A stretch of 40,937 nucleotides of DNA. Source: Melioribacter sp. (GTDB lineage: Bacteria > Bacteroidota > Ignavibacteria > Ignavibacteriales > Melioribacteraceae). Of the stretch, positions 8,482 through 17,020 are shown piece by piece. Made by a program: the position numbers and the translations under genes. The DNA lies in NCBI GenBank assembly GCA_003155655.1, contig PMDS01000035.1, forward strand, positions 1-40,937, written 5' to 3'. The number at the start of each line of letters is the position of its first letter. Positions within the stretch are counted from its first letter, which is position 1. Below the pieces are notes generated by a model. The model was not told the DNA's origin. It saw nothing but the letters and a program-made list of their open reading frames with translations, and did not search any database.

Positions 8482-9327
8482 ATGAAAAATTTTTTTGCAG
8501 TCATTTATTGTATGTTGACTATTTCGACCTATTCACAAGTTGACTTACCACGTATAAGTCCACCGGCATCCGTATCTCAAACAATTGGTTATACAACTAT
8601 TATAATAAATTATTGCAGACCGGCAGCGCGGGAAAGAAAAATTTGGGGCGCACTCGTTCCTTATAATCAGGTATGGAGAACAGGAGCAAACGAAGCGACT
8701 ACCATCCAATTTACGAACGATGTGACTGTGGAAGGAAATAAAATTCCAGCAGGAAGATATTCCCTTTTCACAATTCCACTGGAGAACAAATGGACAATAA
8801 TTTTAAATAAAGACGATAAGCAATGGGGCGCTTTTAATTATAAACAGCAGGATGATCTGATTCGATTTGAAGTAAAACCGCGTAAAGGAGTTTTTTATGA
8901 GAGGTTACAGTTTTCTTTCGGTGATGTAACAGACCTCTCAGCTTCGGTATTAATGAACTGGGAAAACCTTGAAATAACTTTCAAGGTTGAAAGTGATGTA
9001 TATGTGCAGGCATTTGCAAAAATTAAAGAAGCAATTGCATTACAACCGGATAGATGGCAGAACTATACAGAGGGCGCAATTTATGCAGCTGACAATAAAG
9101 TTTTTCTTGATGAAGCTTCTCAATGGGCAGATAAGGCAATTTCGTTTGGGCAGGACTATTATCCATATTTTGTAAAATCCAAAGTTTTATTTGCCCAGGA
9201 TAATTATAAAGATGCACTGAATTCACTTATCAAATGCAGAGACATCGGGCGTACTGATAAAAATTGGGATACATTTGTTGCCCAGGTTGATTTTTTAGAA
9301 AAGCAGATTAAATCATTGATGAAATGA
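8482..9327 (+). CDS. DUF2911 secreted protein with C-terminal helical repeats
   Basis: Signal peptide at about 1-18 (MKNFFAVIYCMLTISTYSQ), so it is exported. Residues 20-150 match the DUF2911 family, recognisable from RISPPASVSQTIG, RPAARERKIWGALVPY, VWRTGANEATTI and AGRYSLFTIP. Residues 170-280 are helical with TPR-like spacing (EAIALQPDRW, ASQWADKAISF, KDALNSLIKC). DUF2911 has no established biochemical role. A GGAG site eight bases before the ATG fixes the start. It is followed 35 bases later by ispH on the same strand, though a functional link is not evident. Confidence 0.85.
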   Translation: MKNFFAVIYCMLTISTYSQVDLPRISPPASVSQTIGYTTIIINYCRPAARERKIWGALVPYNQVWRTGANEATTIQFTNDVTVEGNKIPAGRYSLFTIPLENKWTIILNKDDKQWGAFNYKQQDDLIRFEVKPRKGVFYERLQFSFGDVTDLSASVLMNWENLEITFKVESDVYVQAFAKIKEAIALQPDRWQNYTEGAIYAADNKVFLDEASQWADKAISFGQDYYPYFVKSKVLFAQDNYKDALNSLIKCRDIGRTDKNWDTFVAQVDFLEKQIKSLMK

Positions 9328-9362
9328 TAATATTGGAAATTGTCCAGATAAGGAAGTAATGA

Positions 9363-10571
9363 ATGAAGAAATTTGATATCCCGGATTTTTATAAAAGTCC
9401 TATTATTGCTAAAATAAAAGAACTGCGGAAAAATGAAGACCCACGGAAACAGGATTATTCACCAACAGCTTTAGATTTTGGACCTATAAAATTTTTGATA
9501 GCCCGCCATTTTGGTTTCTGTTATGGCGTTGAAAACGCCATCGAGGTTGTATACAGGATAATAGATGAAAATCCGGGTAAAAGAATTTTTCTCTTAAGTG
9601 AAGTAATTCATAATCAAGTAGTCAATTTAGATTTGCAAAGCCGCGGTGTAAAATTTATCATGGATATTTATGGCAACCAATTGATTAATTGGGAAGAAAT
9701 TAATTCCGCGGACATTGTTATTATTCCCGCATTTGGAACAACAATAGAAGTAGAAAAAATACTGCTTGAAAAAGGAATTGACACAAAACGTTTTAACACA
9801 ACCTGCCCCTTTGTTGAAAAAGTCTGGAATAAAGCCACTGAATTAGGAATAAAAGAGTACACGGTTATTATTCATGGTAAGGCGAGGCACGAAGAAACAC
9901 GGGCTACGTTTTCACATAGTATGCAGAATGCCCCTTCTTTAATTGTGAAAGGAATTGAGGAAACAAAATTTCTCGCCGACTATATTTTAGGAAAAGAAGG
10001 AGAACATGAGTTTTCCAATTTCTTTAGTGGAAAGTACTCGCCAGGGTTTAATCCGCAAAAAGATTTACAGCGTATAGGAGTAGTTAATCAAACAACAATG
10101 CTTGCAGGCGAGACACAAGAGATTGCCGATCTTTTAAAAGAAGCAATGTCAAAAAAATATGGCGGTGAAAATCTTAAAGACCATTTTGCCGAAACACGCG
10201 ATACACTTTGTTATGCTACAAACGATAACCAGGGAGCAACATTAGAATTGTTAAAACACAAAGCAGATTTTGCCATTGTAATTGGAGGGTATAACAGTTC
10301 GAATACAAATCATCTTGTGGAAATTCTTCAAGAGAAATATCAAACATATTTTCTTTCCAGCGCCCAAAAGATAATCTCAGAAGAACTTATCAGCCATTTT
10401 GATATTCAAGAAAGAAAAGAAAAAATAACTGAGAACTATTTACCACTTAAAGAGAAAATAGTTATTGCTGTTACAAGCGGCGCATCATGCCCGGATTCAG
10501 TCGTTGATGAAGTTTTGAATAAGCTGCTTTCATTTTTTAACATAAGAAAATTTGAAGAAGTCCTGGAATAG
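9363..10571 (+). CDS. ispH: 4-hydroxy-3-methylbut-2-enyl diphosphate reductase
   Basis: Last enzyme of the MEP isoprenoid pathway; a [4Fe-4S] enzyme that reduces HMBPP to IPP and DMAPP. Cluster cysteines are visible at FGFCYGVENA (Cys53), TTCPFVEKVW (Cys148) and DTLCYATNDNQ (Cys283). Substrate residues include EVIHNQ (His83), IIHGKARHEE (His171) and VNQTTMLAGET. At 402 residues with a 40-residue leader and internal insertions it belongs to the long, cyanobacterial/plastid-like form rather than the roughly 315-residue E. coli form. AGGA lies eight bases before the ATG. Assignment is secure. Confidence 0.96.
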   Translation: MKKFDIPDFYKSPIIAKIKELRKNEDPRKQDYSPTALDFGPIKFLIARHFGFCYGVENAIEVVYRIIDENPGKRIFLLSEVIHNQVVNLDLQSRGVKFIMDIYGNQLINWEEINSADIVIIPAFGTTIEVEKILLEKGIDTKRFNTTCPFVEKVWNKATELGIKEYTVIIHGKARHEETRATFSHSMQNAPSLIVKGIEETKFLADYILGKEGEHEFSNFFSGKYSPGFNPQKDLQRIGVVNQTTMLAGETQEIADLLKEAMSKKYGGENLKDHFAETRDTLCYATNDNQGATLELLKHKADFAIVIGGYNSSNTNHLVEILQEKYQTYFLSSAQKIISEELISHFDIQERKEKITENYLPLKEKIVIAVTSGASCPDSVVDEVLNKLLSFFNIRKFEEVLE

Positions 10572-10578
10572 ATGCTTA

Positions 10579-10615
10579 ATAAAAAACCCAGCTACCGGTA
10601 AGAGTATACTGGGTT
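10579..10615 (-). terminator. Intrinsic terminator between convergent genes
   Basis: Inverted arms AACCCAG (10585-10591) and CTGGGTT (10609-10615) with a 17-base loop. Read on the minus strand the stem is followed by TTTTTATT, so it best serves the gene at 10649-11068. It also lies just after the ispH stop and could act for both. Confidence 0.6.
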
Positions 10616-10648
10616 CATTTATACCAAGGAGGACAATCTAATTTTAAT

Positions 10649-11068
10649 TTACTTTGTCGCCAAAGTATTTGTTTCGATCTTTTCAGTTATCATTCTGTAG
10701 AATTGATCAGGATCTTCTTTACTTACATTTACTTCTTTAAAGAGATCATGATAGTTAAAATACAGGCTTGTTAATTGTGCTTTATACCTGATTGGTAAAG
10801 TAGATCCATTGTTTGCCAGTTCATTAAACTTGTCAAGCAATTTATCATAATTCTCGTCTGGAAATCTATCCTTCAGCTCAAGAGTTACAAAGAGTGAAGA
10901 TTCTACAATTGCCGGGACTTCGTTTTCCATCCCGCAGATCAGGTTTTTAACAGCTTTGTCCTTAAATGTTTTTTGCAATACTGGTTTTTGTGCAAAAGCA
11001 GTTGATGTAAATGCAAATAGAACAATCGCTGCCATCATTTTTCCTATACTTCCGTTACTTAGTTTCAT
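10649..11068 (-). CDS. Small secreted protein of unknown function
   Basis: I do not recognise a family. A clear signal peptide (KMMAAIVLFAFTSTAFAQ, cleavage near residue 26) precedes about 113 mature residues that are mostly helical and charged. One cysteine remains in the mature part (NLICGMENEVPAIVESSLF). The central part suggests amphipathic helices (DENYDKLLDKFNELANNG). The start is fixed by AAAGGA seven bases before the ATG. It is transcribed alone between a terminator downstream and a 200-base intergenic region upstream. That region contains a partial sigma-54-like element next to an NtrC-type activator gene. Confidence 0.7.
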   Translation of the reverse strand: MKLSNGSIGKMMAAIVLFAFTSTAFAQKPVLQKTFKDKAVKNLICGMENEVPAIVESSLFVTLELKDRFPDENYDKLLDKFNELANNGSTLPIRYKAQLTSLYFNYHDLFKEVNVSKEDPDQFYRMITEKIETNTLATK

Positions 11069-11107
11069 TTTTTGTTCCTTTCTTATTTATTAATGATTGT
11101 TCGCTAT

Positions 11108-11130
11108 TATCTGATCAATTGGAATGCCAA
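11108..11130 (-). promoter_or_regulatory. Possible sigma-54-like element
   Basis: On the minus strand TTGGCATTCCAATTGATC has the -24 GG and the correct ten-base spacing, but GA where the -12 GC should be. It lies about 45 bases upstream of the small secreted protein gene. The neighbouring gene encodes a sigma-54 activator. This is a weak candidate only; the rest of 11069-11269 shows nothing else clear. Confidence 0.2.
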
Positions 11131-11269
11131 AAGAATTAGAGGTGTTTAAGTTATTATATTAATTATAGATAGGAGAAAATGAGACGGTATAACCAGGTTA
11201 GTTGACGGTGCTACATTCCAGTAACTTTAAAGAAATTAATGCAAAAATGTGGCACCCATTTAAAAGAAA

Positions 11270-12691
11270 TCAGTCTTGCTGTTTTCTGTTCAAACGGTTG
11301 TTTAATGCACGTCGTGTTATACCAAGCAGATCAGCGGCAATACTTTGATTTCCTTCGGCTCGTTTTAACGCTTCATTGATAACGGCATCTTCTGCCTCTT
11401 TCAGAGTAGGAAATTGTTCGCTGAATATAATTTTTTCTTCATTTTCAGGTGCAGAAAAATTATCTGTAAAATCATTTCCCTTTTGCTTTGGAAATATTTT
11501 CTCTCTTATTAACTCAAGAGACATTATCCCGGAGGAGTGAATGCTTACCGCGTTGAAAATAATTCCTTCAAGCTCGCGTATGTTACCGGGGAAATGATAA
11601 TTAGAAAGCAGAGTATAAAATTCTTTAGGGGGCGTTGGCCGTTTTTTATTAAGCTGAAGCGCTGCTTTATCCAAAAAGTGATTTACCAAAAACGGAATGT
11701 CGCTCTTTCTTTCACGCAAAGGAGGAATATGAACTAAATGTGTTTGCAGCCGGTAATAAAGATCCTTTCTGAAAGATTTATCCTGACGCATTGTTTCAAT
11801 ATCTTTATTTGTTGCGCATATTATACGCACGTCGGCAAGTTTAGCTATATCTGAACCAAGAGGATAGTATTTTCCTTCCTGGATTAAACGCAATAATTTC
11901 ACCTGAGATTCCAGGCTCAAGTCGCCAATCTCATCTAAAAAAAGCGTCCCTTTTTCAGACTGTTCAATCAAACCTTTTCTATCTTGCTCGGCACCTGTAA
12001 AAGCCCCCTTTTTATGTCCAAATAAAGTATCGGAAAATAAATTATCATCAACACCGGCAACATTAAGCGCGATCAATTCCCCGGGACGTTTACTTAACTT
12101 GTGAATAGCTTTAGCAATCAGCTCTTTGCCAACGCCGGTTTCTCCGGTAACTAAAACCGGCAGAGGAGTTTTGGCAATTGCTTCAATATATTTGAATATT
12201 GCGCGCATGGAATTGCTTTTTGTTATAATCTCCTTGAATAATTCAGGATTTTCGAGTTTGTCTTTCAGTAAATAATCTTTCAGTCTACGGTTTTCGTCCT
12301 GTATGTCCCTCAAATCGAGCCCGCTTTTAATTGTTCTAACCAAACGAGTATCATCAACCGGTTTTAGCAGATAATTAAATGCGCCCCCTCTAATACTTTT
12401 CACGGCGCTGTCAATATCATTGACAGCAGTAACAACAATTATGGGAATAGAAGGGTCGATTTCAACTATACGCGGAATTAGTTCAAGTCCTGTTATATAA
12501 GGCATATTCATATCAAGAACAACAATAGAAAATTCTTCTTTTTCCAGAAGAGGAATTACCTCCCTGCTGTCATTAATAGTCTTGATGTTGTTCAAGCCGT
12601 TAGCAGTTAAAGTTAACTCAACGCTCAGAAGAAATTGTTTTTCATCGTCAATCAAAAGAATCGGCAATGCGGGAAAAATTGCAGCAGCCAT
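11270..12691 (-). CDS. NtrC-family sigma-54-dependent response regulator
   Basis: Three domains are visible. Residues 10-125 are a receiver (acidic pair Asp15/16, phospho-acceptor Asp60 in VVLDMNMP, Lys110). Residues 150-390 are an AAA+ ATPase with Walker A GETGVGKE (183-190), the sigma-54 contact loop GAFTGA (229-234) and Walker B LFLDE (250-254). Residues 425-470 are a Fis-type helix-turn-helix (GNQSIAADLLGITRRALNNR). It should activate sigma-54 promoters after phosphorylation by the kinase encoded 12 bases upstream. GGAG seven bases before the ATG supports the start. Target genes are not known; resemblance is to the AtoC/ZraR/NtrC group in general. Confidence 0.93.
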   Translation of the reverse strand: MAAAIFPALPILLIDDEKQFLLSVELTLTANGLNNIKTINDSREVIPLLEKEEFSIVVLDMNMPYITGLELIPRIVEIDPSIPIIVVTAVNDIDSAVKSIRGGAFNYLLKPVDDTRLVRTIKSGLDLRDIQDENRRLKDYLLKDKLENPELFKEIITKSNSMRAIFKYIEAIAKTPLPVLVTGETGVGKELIAKAIHKLSKRPGELIALNVAGVDDNLFSDTLFGHKKGAFTGAEQDRKGLIEQSEKGTLFLDEIGDLSLESQVKLLRLIQEGKYYPLGSDIAKLADVRIICATNKDIETMRQDKSFRKDLYYRLQTHLVHIPPLRERKSDIPFLVNHFLDKAALQLNKKRPTPPKEFYTLLSNYHFPGNIRELEGIIFNAVSIHSSGIMSLELIREKIFPKQKGNDFTDNFSAPENEEKIIFSEQFPTLKEAEDAVINEALKRAEGNQSIAADLLGITRRALNNRLNRKQQD

Positions 12692-12703
12692 TCTATTTCT
12701 CCA

Positions 12704-13906
12704 TCAAGTTATTGGAAGAATTATTTCGCATTTAGTACCCATGCCTTTTTCGCTTGTAACAGTTAAATCACCGCCATGATCCTTAATAATCTTGTATGAA
12801 ACATACAATCCAAGACCAGTTCCGCCGGAACTTCTTTTTGTTGTAAAAAAAGGATCGAAAATATTTTTCAGATTTTCTTTTTCAATTCCAACCCCCTCAT
12901 CTTCAATTCTTATTGAAATCACAGGCGGTTGGCCGTAGATACTTATAATAATTAAAACTTTTTGATTTTTATTTGTTAATGATTGGCACGCATTATTAAT
13001 AAGGTTTATCATCACCTGCTCAAGCTGTTGTGCATTGCCTTTAATTAGTGGGAGTTCTTTTTCGTAATTACATTTAACCGAAAAATTGTCTGTAGAGTTT
13101 TTCACGAGGTTTCCTGTAAGCAAAACCGCATTGCTGATAACGTTGTTGATATCAACAGGAAGATCAAGCTCACCGGCATCAACCCGAGCAAAATTAGTAA
13201 GGCTTTTTGTAATTTTTTGTATTCGAAGCGCTCCGTTGATAATTCCCTCTAAGGACTGAATTATTTTCTCATTTGATTTATTTGCCGGAAATCCCGCAAC
13301 AGAATAATCATCATGAGTTTGTGAATATTCCCTCACTATTGGAATAATGTCTTCCCAAACCTTTTGAAGAAATCTGGCATTCAGCAGAATAAAATTATTC
13401 GGATTGTTTACTTCATGTGCAATCCCGGAAATCATTGTTCCCAGAGTAGCCATTTTATCTGCCTGGATCAACTGTCGCTGCTTAGCTTCAGTCTTTTCTT
13501 CGGCTATTTTTAATTCTGTAATGTCGTTTATCAATCCATCATAAGAAATAACTTTGCCTTTATCATCTTTATATAATACAATACTGTTGCGCACCCAGCG
13601 TATAGACCCATCCTGATGAATTATTCTATGTTCAAGAGGCTTCAGATCAATTCCTTGAATTGCCTGCTCGGCGCGTTGTAACACAACCGCCTTGTCTTCA
13701 TTATGAACCATGCGGTGCCAGAGATCCGGATCAGACGCATAATTTTCAGAAGTATATCCGGTTACTGCAAAACAACCGGGACCATGATGGGTTTCAACAG
13801 CTTTTCCATTCTCAATTCTTACAGTATAAATATAGTCTGTCAAGTAACGAATAAGACGGTCGTACCGGTTTTCGCTTGTACCCAAATTAATTTTCAAATT
13901 GCTCAT
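12704..13906 (-). CDS. PAS-domain sensor histidine kinase
   Basis: Cytoplasmic sensor kinase without membrane helices. A PAS fold with its PAC tail covers about residues 15-138 (EHRIIHQDGSIRWVRNS, SYDGLINDITELK). A short coiled linker leads to the dimerisation domain with phospho-accepting His164 in GIAHEVNNPNNFI. The ATPase domain has LINNACQSL (N box), IEDEGVGI (G1), DPFFTTKRSSGGTGLGL (F and G2 boxes). The EVNNP and NF residues after the histidine are typical of the NtrB-like kinase group. It pairs with the response regulator 12 bases downstream and follows dgt by 33 bases. The ligand of the PAS domain is unknown. Confidence 0.92.
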   Translation of the reverse strand: MSNLKINLGTSENRYDRLIRYLTDYIYTVRIENGKAVETHHGPGCFAVTGYTSENYASDPDLWHRMVHNEDKAVVLQRAEQAIQGIDLKPLEHRIIHQDGSIRWVRNSIVLYKDDKGKVISYDGLINDITELKIAEEKTEAKQRQLIQADKMATLGTMISGIAHEVNNPNNFILLNARFLQKVWEDIIPIVREYSQTHDDYSVAGFPANKSNEKIIQSLEGIINGALRIQKITKSLTNFARVDAGELDLPVDINNVISNAVLLTGNLVKNSTDNFSVKCNYEKELPLIKGNAQQLEQVMINLINNACQSLTNKNQKVLIIISIYGQPPVISIRIEDEGVGIEKENLKNIFDPFFTTKRSSGGTGLGLYVSYKIIKDHGGDLTVTSEKGMGTKCEIILPIT

Positions 13907-13939
13907 TTTTATTAATGTTTTATACGGTTCAAAAAATTA

Positions 13940-15217
13940 TTACACAAGATCAGAAAGTGAACTATATTCAGGATCAAACAGGCGGCGGTACATTCTCATA
14001 GCATGAGAATCAGTTGAGCCTGAAATGTAATCGCAAATCATGCGCGCGCGTTTAATTTTGTTTTTTTCATTCCTAATAATTTTATCATTGAAATCAGGGA
14101 GCAGTTTATTTTCGCTTATTGAGGTAACATAATTCTCCTCAAAACGTGTAAACAATTTTTCGATCATGTGGTTTCCTTTAAACTCAATTTGATGCAGCTG
14201 AGAAGAACGAAACACACAATCGACAGAAAGTTTCTTATATATTTGAGCCCTGTCAAAAACATCTTTATCAATCACAAGAATGTATTTATAACGGTTTGTC
14301 CAATCATCCAAAAAAGTTTTTCTTGTGTTTAAACTGCATGCGCTTACAAACTTGCCAATCAATGCGCCAAATTTCTTTTTAAAATTATCGGCTTTTATCC
14401 AATCTATTATTTCTTCAACAATCATTGACCGGGATTCATCAAGTTTGTTTTCTTCCTGCCAGCGGGAGAGTTTTTGTATGTTTATAAATCCGCCGGAGAT
14501 GCTGTCAACTAAATCGTTTATGCAATAAGCTGCATCATCCGCCCAGTCCATTATCTGGCATTCTATACTTTTAAATTGATTCAGCTTAAGAGGCGCGGAT
14601 AATTCCTTTGGTATTTTCTTTCCTCCAAAAACAAATTGTACCATTTTTACCTGATCATCATAGATAAAATGGTTTAAAGGCTTCTTAAATAAACTGTGCC
14701 TGGCTTTATACTTAAAAATTCCGTCAATAAAAGCGCGGGTAGGATTCATTCCCCTGTGGTGATCATCATCCCTGTAAAAAATTTCAGAAATCATTCTTAG
14801 CGTTTGAGCGTTGCCCTCATAGCCGCCGTAATTTTTCATTAAAAGATTGAGCATTCTTTCGCCGGCGTGTCCAAACGGGGGATGCCCAAGATCATGTGCA
14901 AGGCAGACAGATTCAACAAGGTCTTCGTCAATAAAAAACTCCTCGTTCAATAAATCTTTTTCTTTTGCCAGCAGGTAATTACAGATTGCTCTTCCAATTT
15001 GAGCAACCTCGATTGAATGAGTCAAGCGTGTCCTGTAAAAATCATATTCACCGGGCAAAAAGACTTGAGTCTTTCCCTGAAGCCGTCTGAATTCGGAAGA
15101 GTGAATAATCCTATCGCGGTCAATTTGAAAAGGCGTACGGTAGTCGTTATCGCGCAGGCTTGGTTTAAGTCTTTCTAAATCAAAATTGTTATAAAAGTTG
15201 TTTTTCATCAAGTTCAT
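13940..15217 (-). CDS. dgt: dGTPase-like HD-domain triphosphohydrolase
   Basis: HD-superfamily enzyme that cleaves dNTPs (classically dGTP) to deoxynucleoside and triphosphate. Visible signatures are the N-terminal DRDRIIHSSEFRRLQGKTQVF region (two overlapping motifs), RLTHSIEVAQIG, the HD pair in CLAHDLGHPPFGHAGE, and MDWADDAAYCINDLVDS. At 425 residues it is in the shorter group of Dgt-like proteins. The gene begins a run with the histidine kinase and its response regulator; the short spacing suggests co-transcription, though a functional link is not known. ATG at the first or fourth codon are both possible; neither has a clear ribosome-binding site. Confidence 0.9.
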   Translation of the reverse strand: MNLMKNNFYNNFDLERLKPSLRDNDYRTPFQIDRDRIIHSSEFRRLQGKTQVFLPGEYDFYRTRLTHSIEVAQIGRAICNYLLAKEKDLLNEEFFIDEDLVESVCLAHDLGHPPFGHAGERMLNLLMKNYGGYEGNAQTLRMISEIFYRDDDHHRGMNPTRAFIDGIFKYKARHSLFKKPLNHFIYDDQVKMVQFVFGGKKIPKELSAPLKLNQFKSIECQIMDWADDAAYCINDLVDSISGGFINIQKLSRWQEENKLDESRSMIVEEIIDWIKADNFKKKFGALIGKFVSACSLNTRKTFLDDWTNRYKYILVIDKDVFDRAQIYKKLSVDCVFRSSQLHQIEFKGNHMIEKLFTRFEENYVTSISENKLLPDFNDKIIRNEKNKIKRARMICDYISGSTDSHAMRMYRRLFDPEYSSLSDLV

Positions 15218-15272
15218 TCACATTTTTGTGAAGCAATAGAACAATTTAATAAATATTCGGTAGAATAATAAA

Positions 15273-16193
15273 TTGCCACATAACCATTCACATAATAGTT
15301 CAAATGAAAAGTTCCTGAATACGACAACAGCAAGACTTGCAATTACTATGCTTCTAAATATTTTGATCTCTGTTGTTCAAATTCTAGGCGGGATAATTTC
15401 AGGAAGTCTCGCACTAATCTCAGATGCGCTTCATAATCTTAGCGACGGAGCAGCAATAATTATTTCTTACATAGCACTCAGACTTAAACAAAAGGATAAC
15501 TCGCAGAGTCACACATTCGGATTAAAGCGGGCGGAAATTCTTGCCGCCGTTATTAATGCTTCTGCTTTAATTATTATCTATGTTTTTCTCTTTTATGAAG
15601 TTATAAAAAGGCTTTATCAGCCACACAAGATTGAAGCTGAAACCATGGCTGTTGTTGCATTTATAGGATTAGTGGCAAATGTAACAGGAACAATTTTACT
15701 GAAGCGGGATTCCCAAGATAATATTAACATTCGTTCATCATACGTACACTTATTGGGTGATTCAATTTCTTCTGCTGCAGTTATTGTTGGAGGAATTGCA
15801 ATTGCAATCTGGAATATTGTCTGGATTGATGCCCTCCTGACAATTCTGATTGGAATTTATGTTATAAAAGAAAGCTGGGATATTTTAAGCGAGGCAATTC
15901 ATGTTTTAATGGAAGGCGCACCCAACAACATTTCCCTTGATAAAGTAAAAGATGAAGTTGAAAAATTTTCCGAGGTGCGGGATATACACCACATTCATCT
16001 CTGGATGGTTGGCGATAATGATATACATCTGGAAGCGCATGTAAACGTAAATGATATGAAAATTAGCGAGAGCGACAAATTGCGCAGCAAAATTGAAGTA
16101 ATGCTTGAATCAAAGTTTGATATTCACCACATAACATTGCAGTTTGAATGTAACCAATGCCTCGAAGAAGGTTTGATAGGTCAGCACAAATAA
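15273..16193 (+). CDS. Cation diffusion facilitator (Zn/Co/Cd efflux, CzcD-like)
   Basis: Inner-membrane metal/proton antiporter. Six hydrophobic helices cover about 20-205. The metal-site motifs are HNLSDGA in helix 2 and HLLGDSISS in helix 5 (HxxxD pairs typical of zinc transporters). The cytoplasmic C-terminal domain has HHIHLWMVGDNDIHLEAHV. The N-terminus is His-rich (PHNHSHN). The start appears to be a TTG at 15273: no ATG gives this His-rich leader, and the next ATG would cut into helix 1. It is divergent from dgt across 55 bases and convergent with kdpE. No metal-sensing regulator is seen nearby. Confidence 0.9.
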   Translation: MPHNHSHNSSNEKFLNTTTARLAITMLLNILISVVQILGGIISGSLALISDALHNLSDGAAIIISYIALRLKQKDNSQSHTFGLKRAEILAAVINASALIIIYVFLFYEVIKRLYQPHKIEAETMAVVAFIGLVANVTGTILLKRDSQDNINIRSSYVHLLGDSISSAAVIVGGIAIAIWNIVWIDALLTILIGIYVIKESWDILSEAIHVLMEGAPNNISLDKVKDEVEKFSEVRDIHHIHLWMVGDNDIHLEAHVNVNDMKISESDKLRSKIEVMLESKFDIHHITLQFECNQCLEEGLIGQHK

Positions 16194-16238
16194 GTGCAGA
16201 ACAATGAGGGAAAAGTGTAAAATGCAGAGTAAAGAATA

Positions 16239-16292
16239 ATTAACTTACCTTACGCATAATTTGATTTATAACCATGTCCTTCAGGACGTGGA
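16239..16292 (-). repeat. Type A repeat, inverted long copy with hairpin
   Basis: It contains CCATGTCCTTCAGGACGTGG, a near-perfect hairpin with a two-base centre, and matches the reverse of 279-329 through TTATAAAT and GTAAGGTAA. It lies between the convergent CDF and kdpE stops. A T-run about ten bases beyond on the plus strand means it may work as a terminator as well as being a dispersed repeat. Confidence 0.55.
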
Positions 16293-16321
16293 GTGTTGGA
16301 TTCTTTTTTGATAAACATTAA

Positions 16322-17014
16322 TTAATTGCCGAGGGATTTCATCCTGTAACCAACTCCTGATGCTGTAATAATATATTTTGGCTGTGCAGCATCGTCCTCA
16401 ATCTTTTTCCTAATTTGTCCTATAAACACGCGCAGGTATTGCGAATCTTCGGTATGGGAAGGTCCCCAAATTTCTTTTAATACTAAATTGTGTGTTAATG
16501 TTTTATCAATATTTTTAAAGAAAAGCGATAATAGAAGGTACTCGGTATTTGTTAGCTTTAGTTCTTTATTGTTTTTATAGATGATTCTCTGCACAAAATC
16601 GATTTTTAATTTTCCATTAACAATTGAAACTTTATCATCAAGCTGTTGAGTTCTTCTGATATTAGCACGGATTCTAGCAACAAGTTCGGCAGAGTTAAAT
16701 GGTTTTGTAATGTAATCGTCTGCCCCAAGATCCAATGCTTTAACAATATCCTCTTCAGAGTTTTTTACTGTTAGAATTATAACGGGTACATTAGACCAGG
16801 AGCGGATTTCTTTTAGAACTGAAAAACCATTTTCATCGGGGAGTCCCAAATCTAATATTACAAGCTGGGGATGATAATTAGCGACGGCAACAATTCCGTC
16901 TTTACCTTTTGCCGCTTCAATAATCTTATAATCGGCAGCTTCAAGTGTAATTGATAAGATTTTCCTGATCTGTGCTTCATCGTCAATTATAACTATCGTA
17001 TTCTGGATTGCCAT
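16322..17014 (-). CDS. kdpE: KdpE potassium-responsive response regulator
   Basis: OmpR/PhoB-type regulator that activates kdp transcription. The receiver domain has the acidic pair at residues 11-12, phospho-acceptor Asp55 (LDLGLPD) and the switch lysine in KPFNSAELV. The C-terminal winged helix shows KdpE hallmarks: LTNTEYLLLSLF, LKEIWGPSHTEDSQYLRV and a terminal GVGYRM. The gene is the last of the kdp1 operon, seven bases after the histidine kinase stop. It is the natural candidate to bind the paired TTTAYA sites at 25875-25924, 31878-31927 and 33475-33524. Confidence 0.94.
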   Translation of the reverse strand: MAIQNTIVIIDDEAQIRKILSITLEAADYKIIEAAKGKDGIVAVANYHPQLVILDLGLPDENGFSVLKEIRSWSNVPVIILTVKNSEEDIVKALDLGADDYITKPFNSAELVARIRANIRRTQQLDDKVSIVNGKLKIDFVQRIIYKNNKELKLTNTEYLLLSLFFKNIDKTLTHNLVLKEIWGPSHTEDSQYLRVFIGQIRKKIEDDAAQPKYIITASGVGYRMKSLGN

Positions 17015-17020
17015 AAGTTT

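Noticed and set aside
11245-11265. TGTGGCACCCATTTAAAA on the plus strand as a sigma-54 promoter.
   Set aside because: The -12 GC is absent and no plus-strand gene follows.
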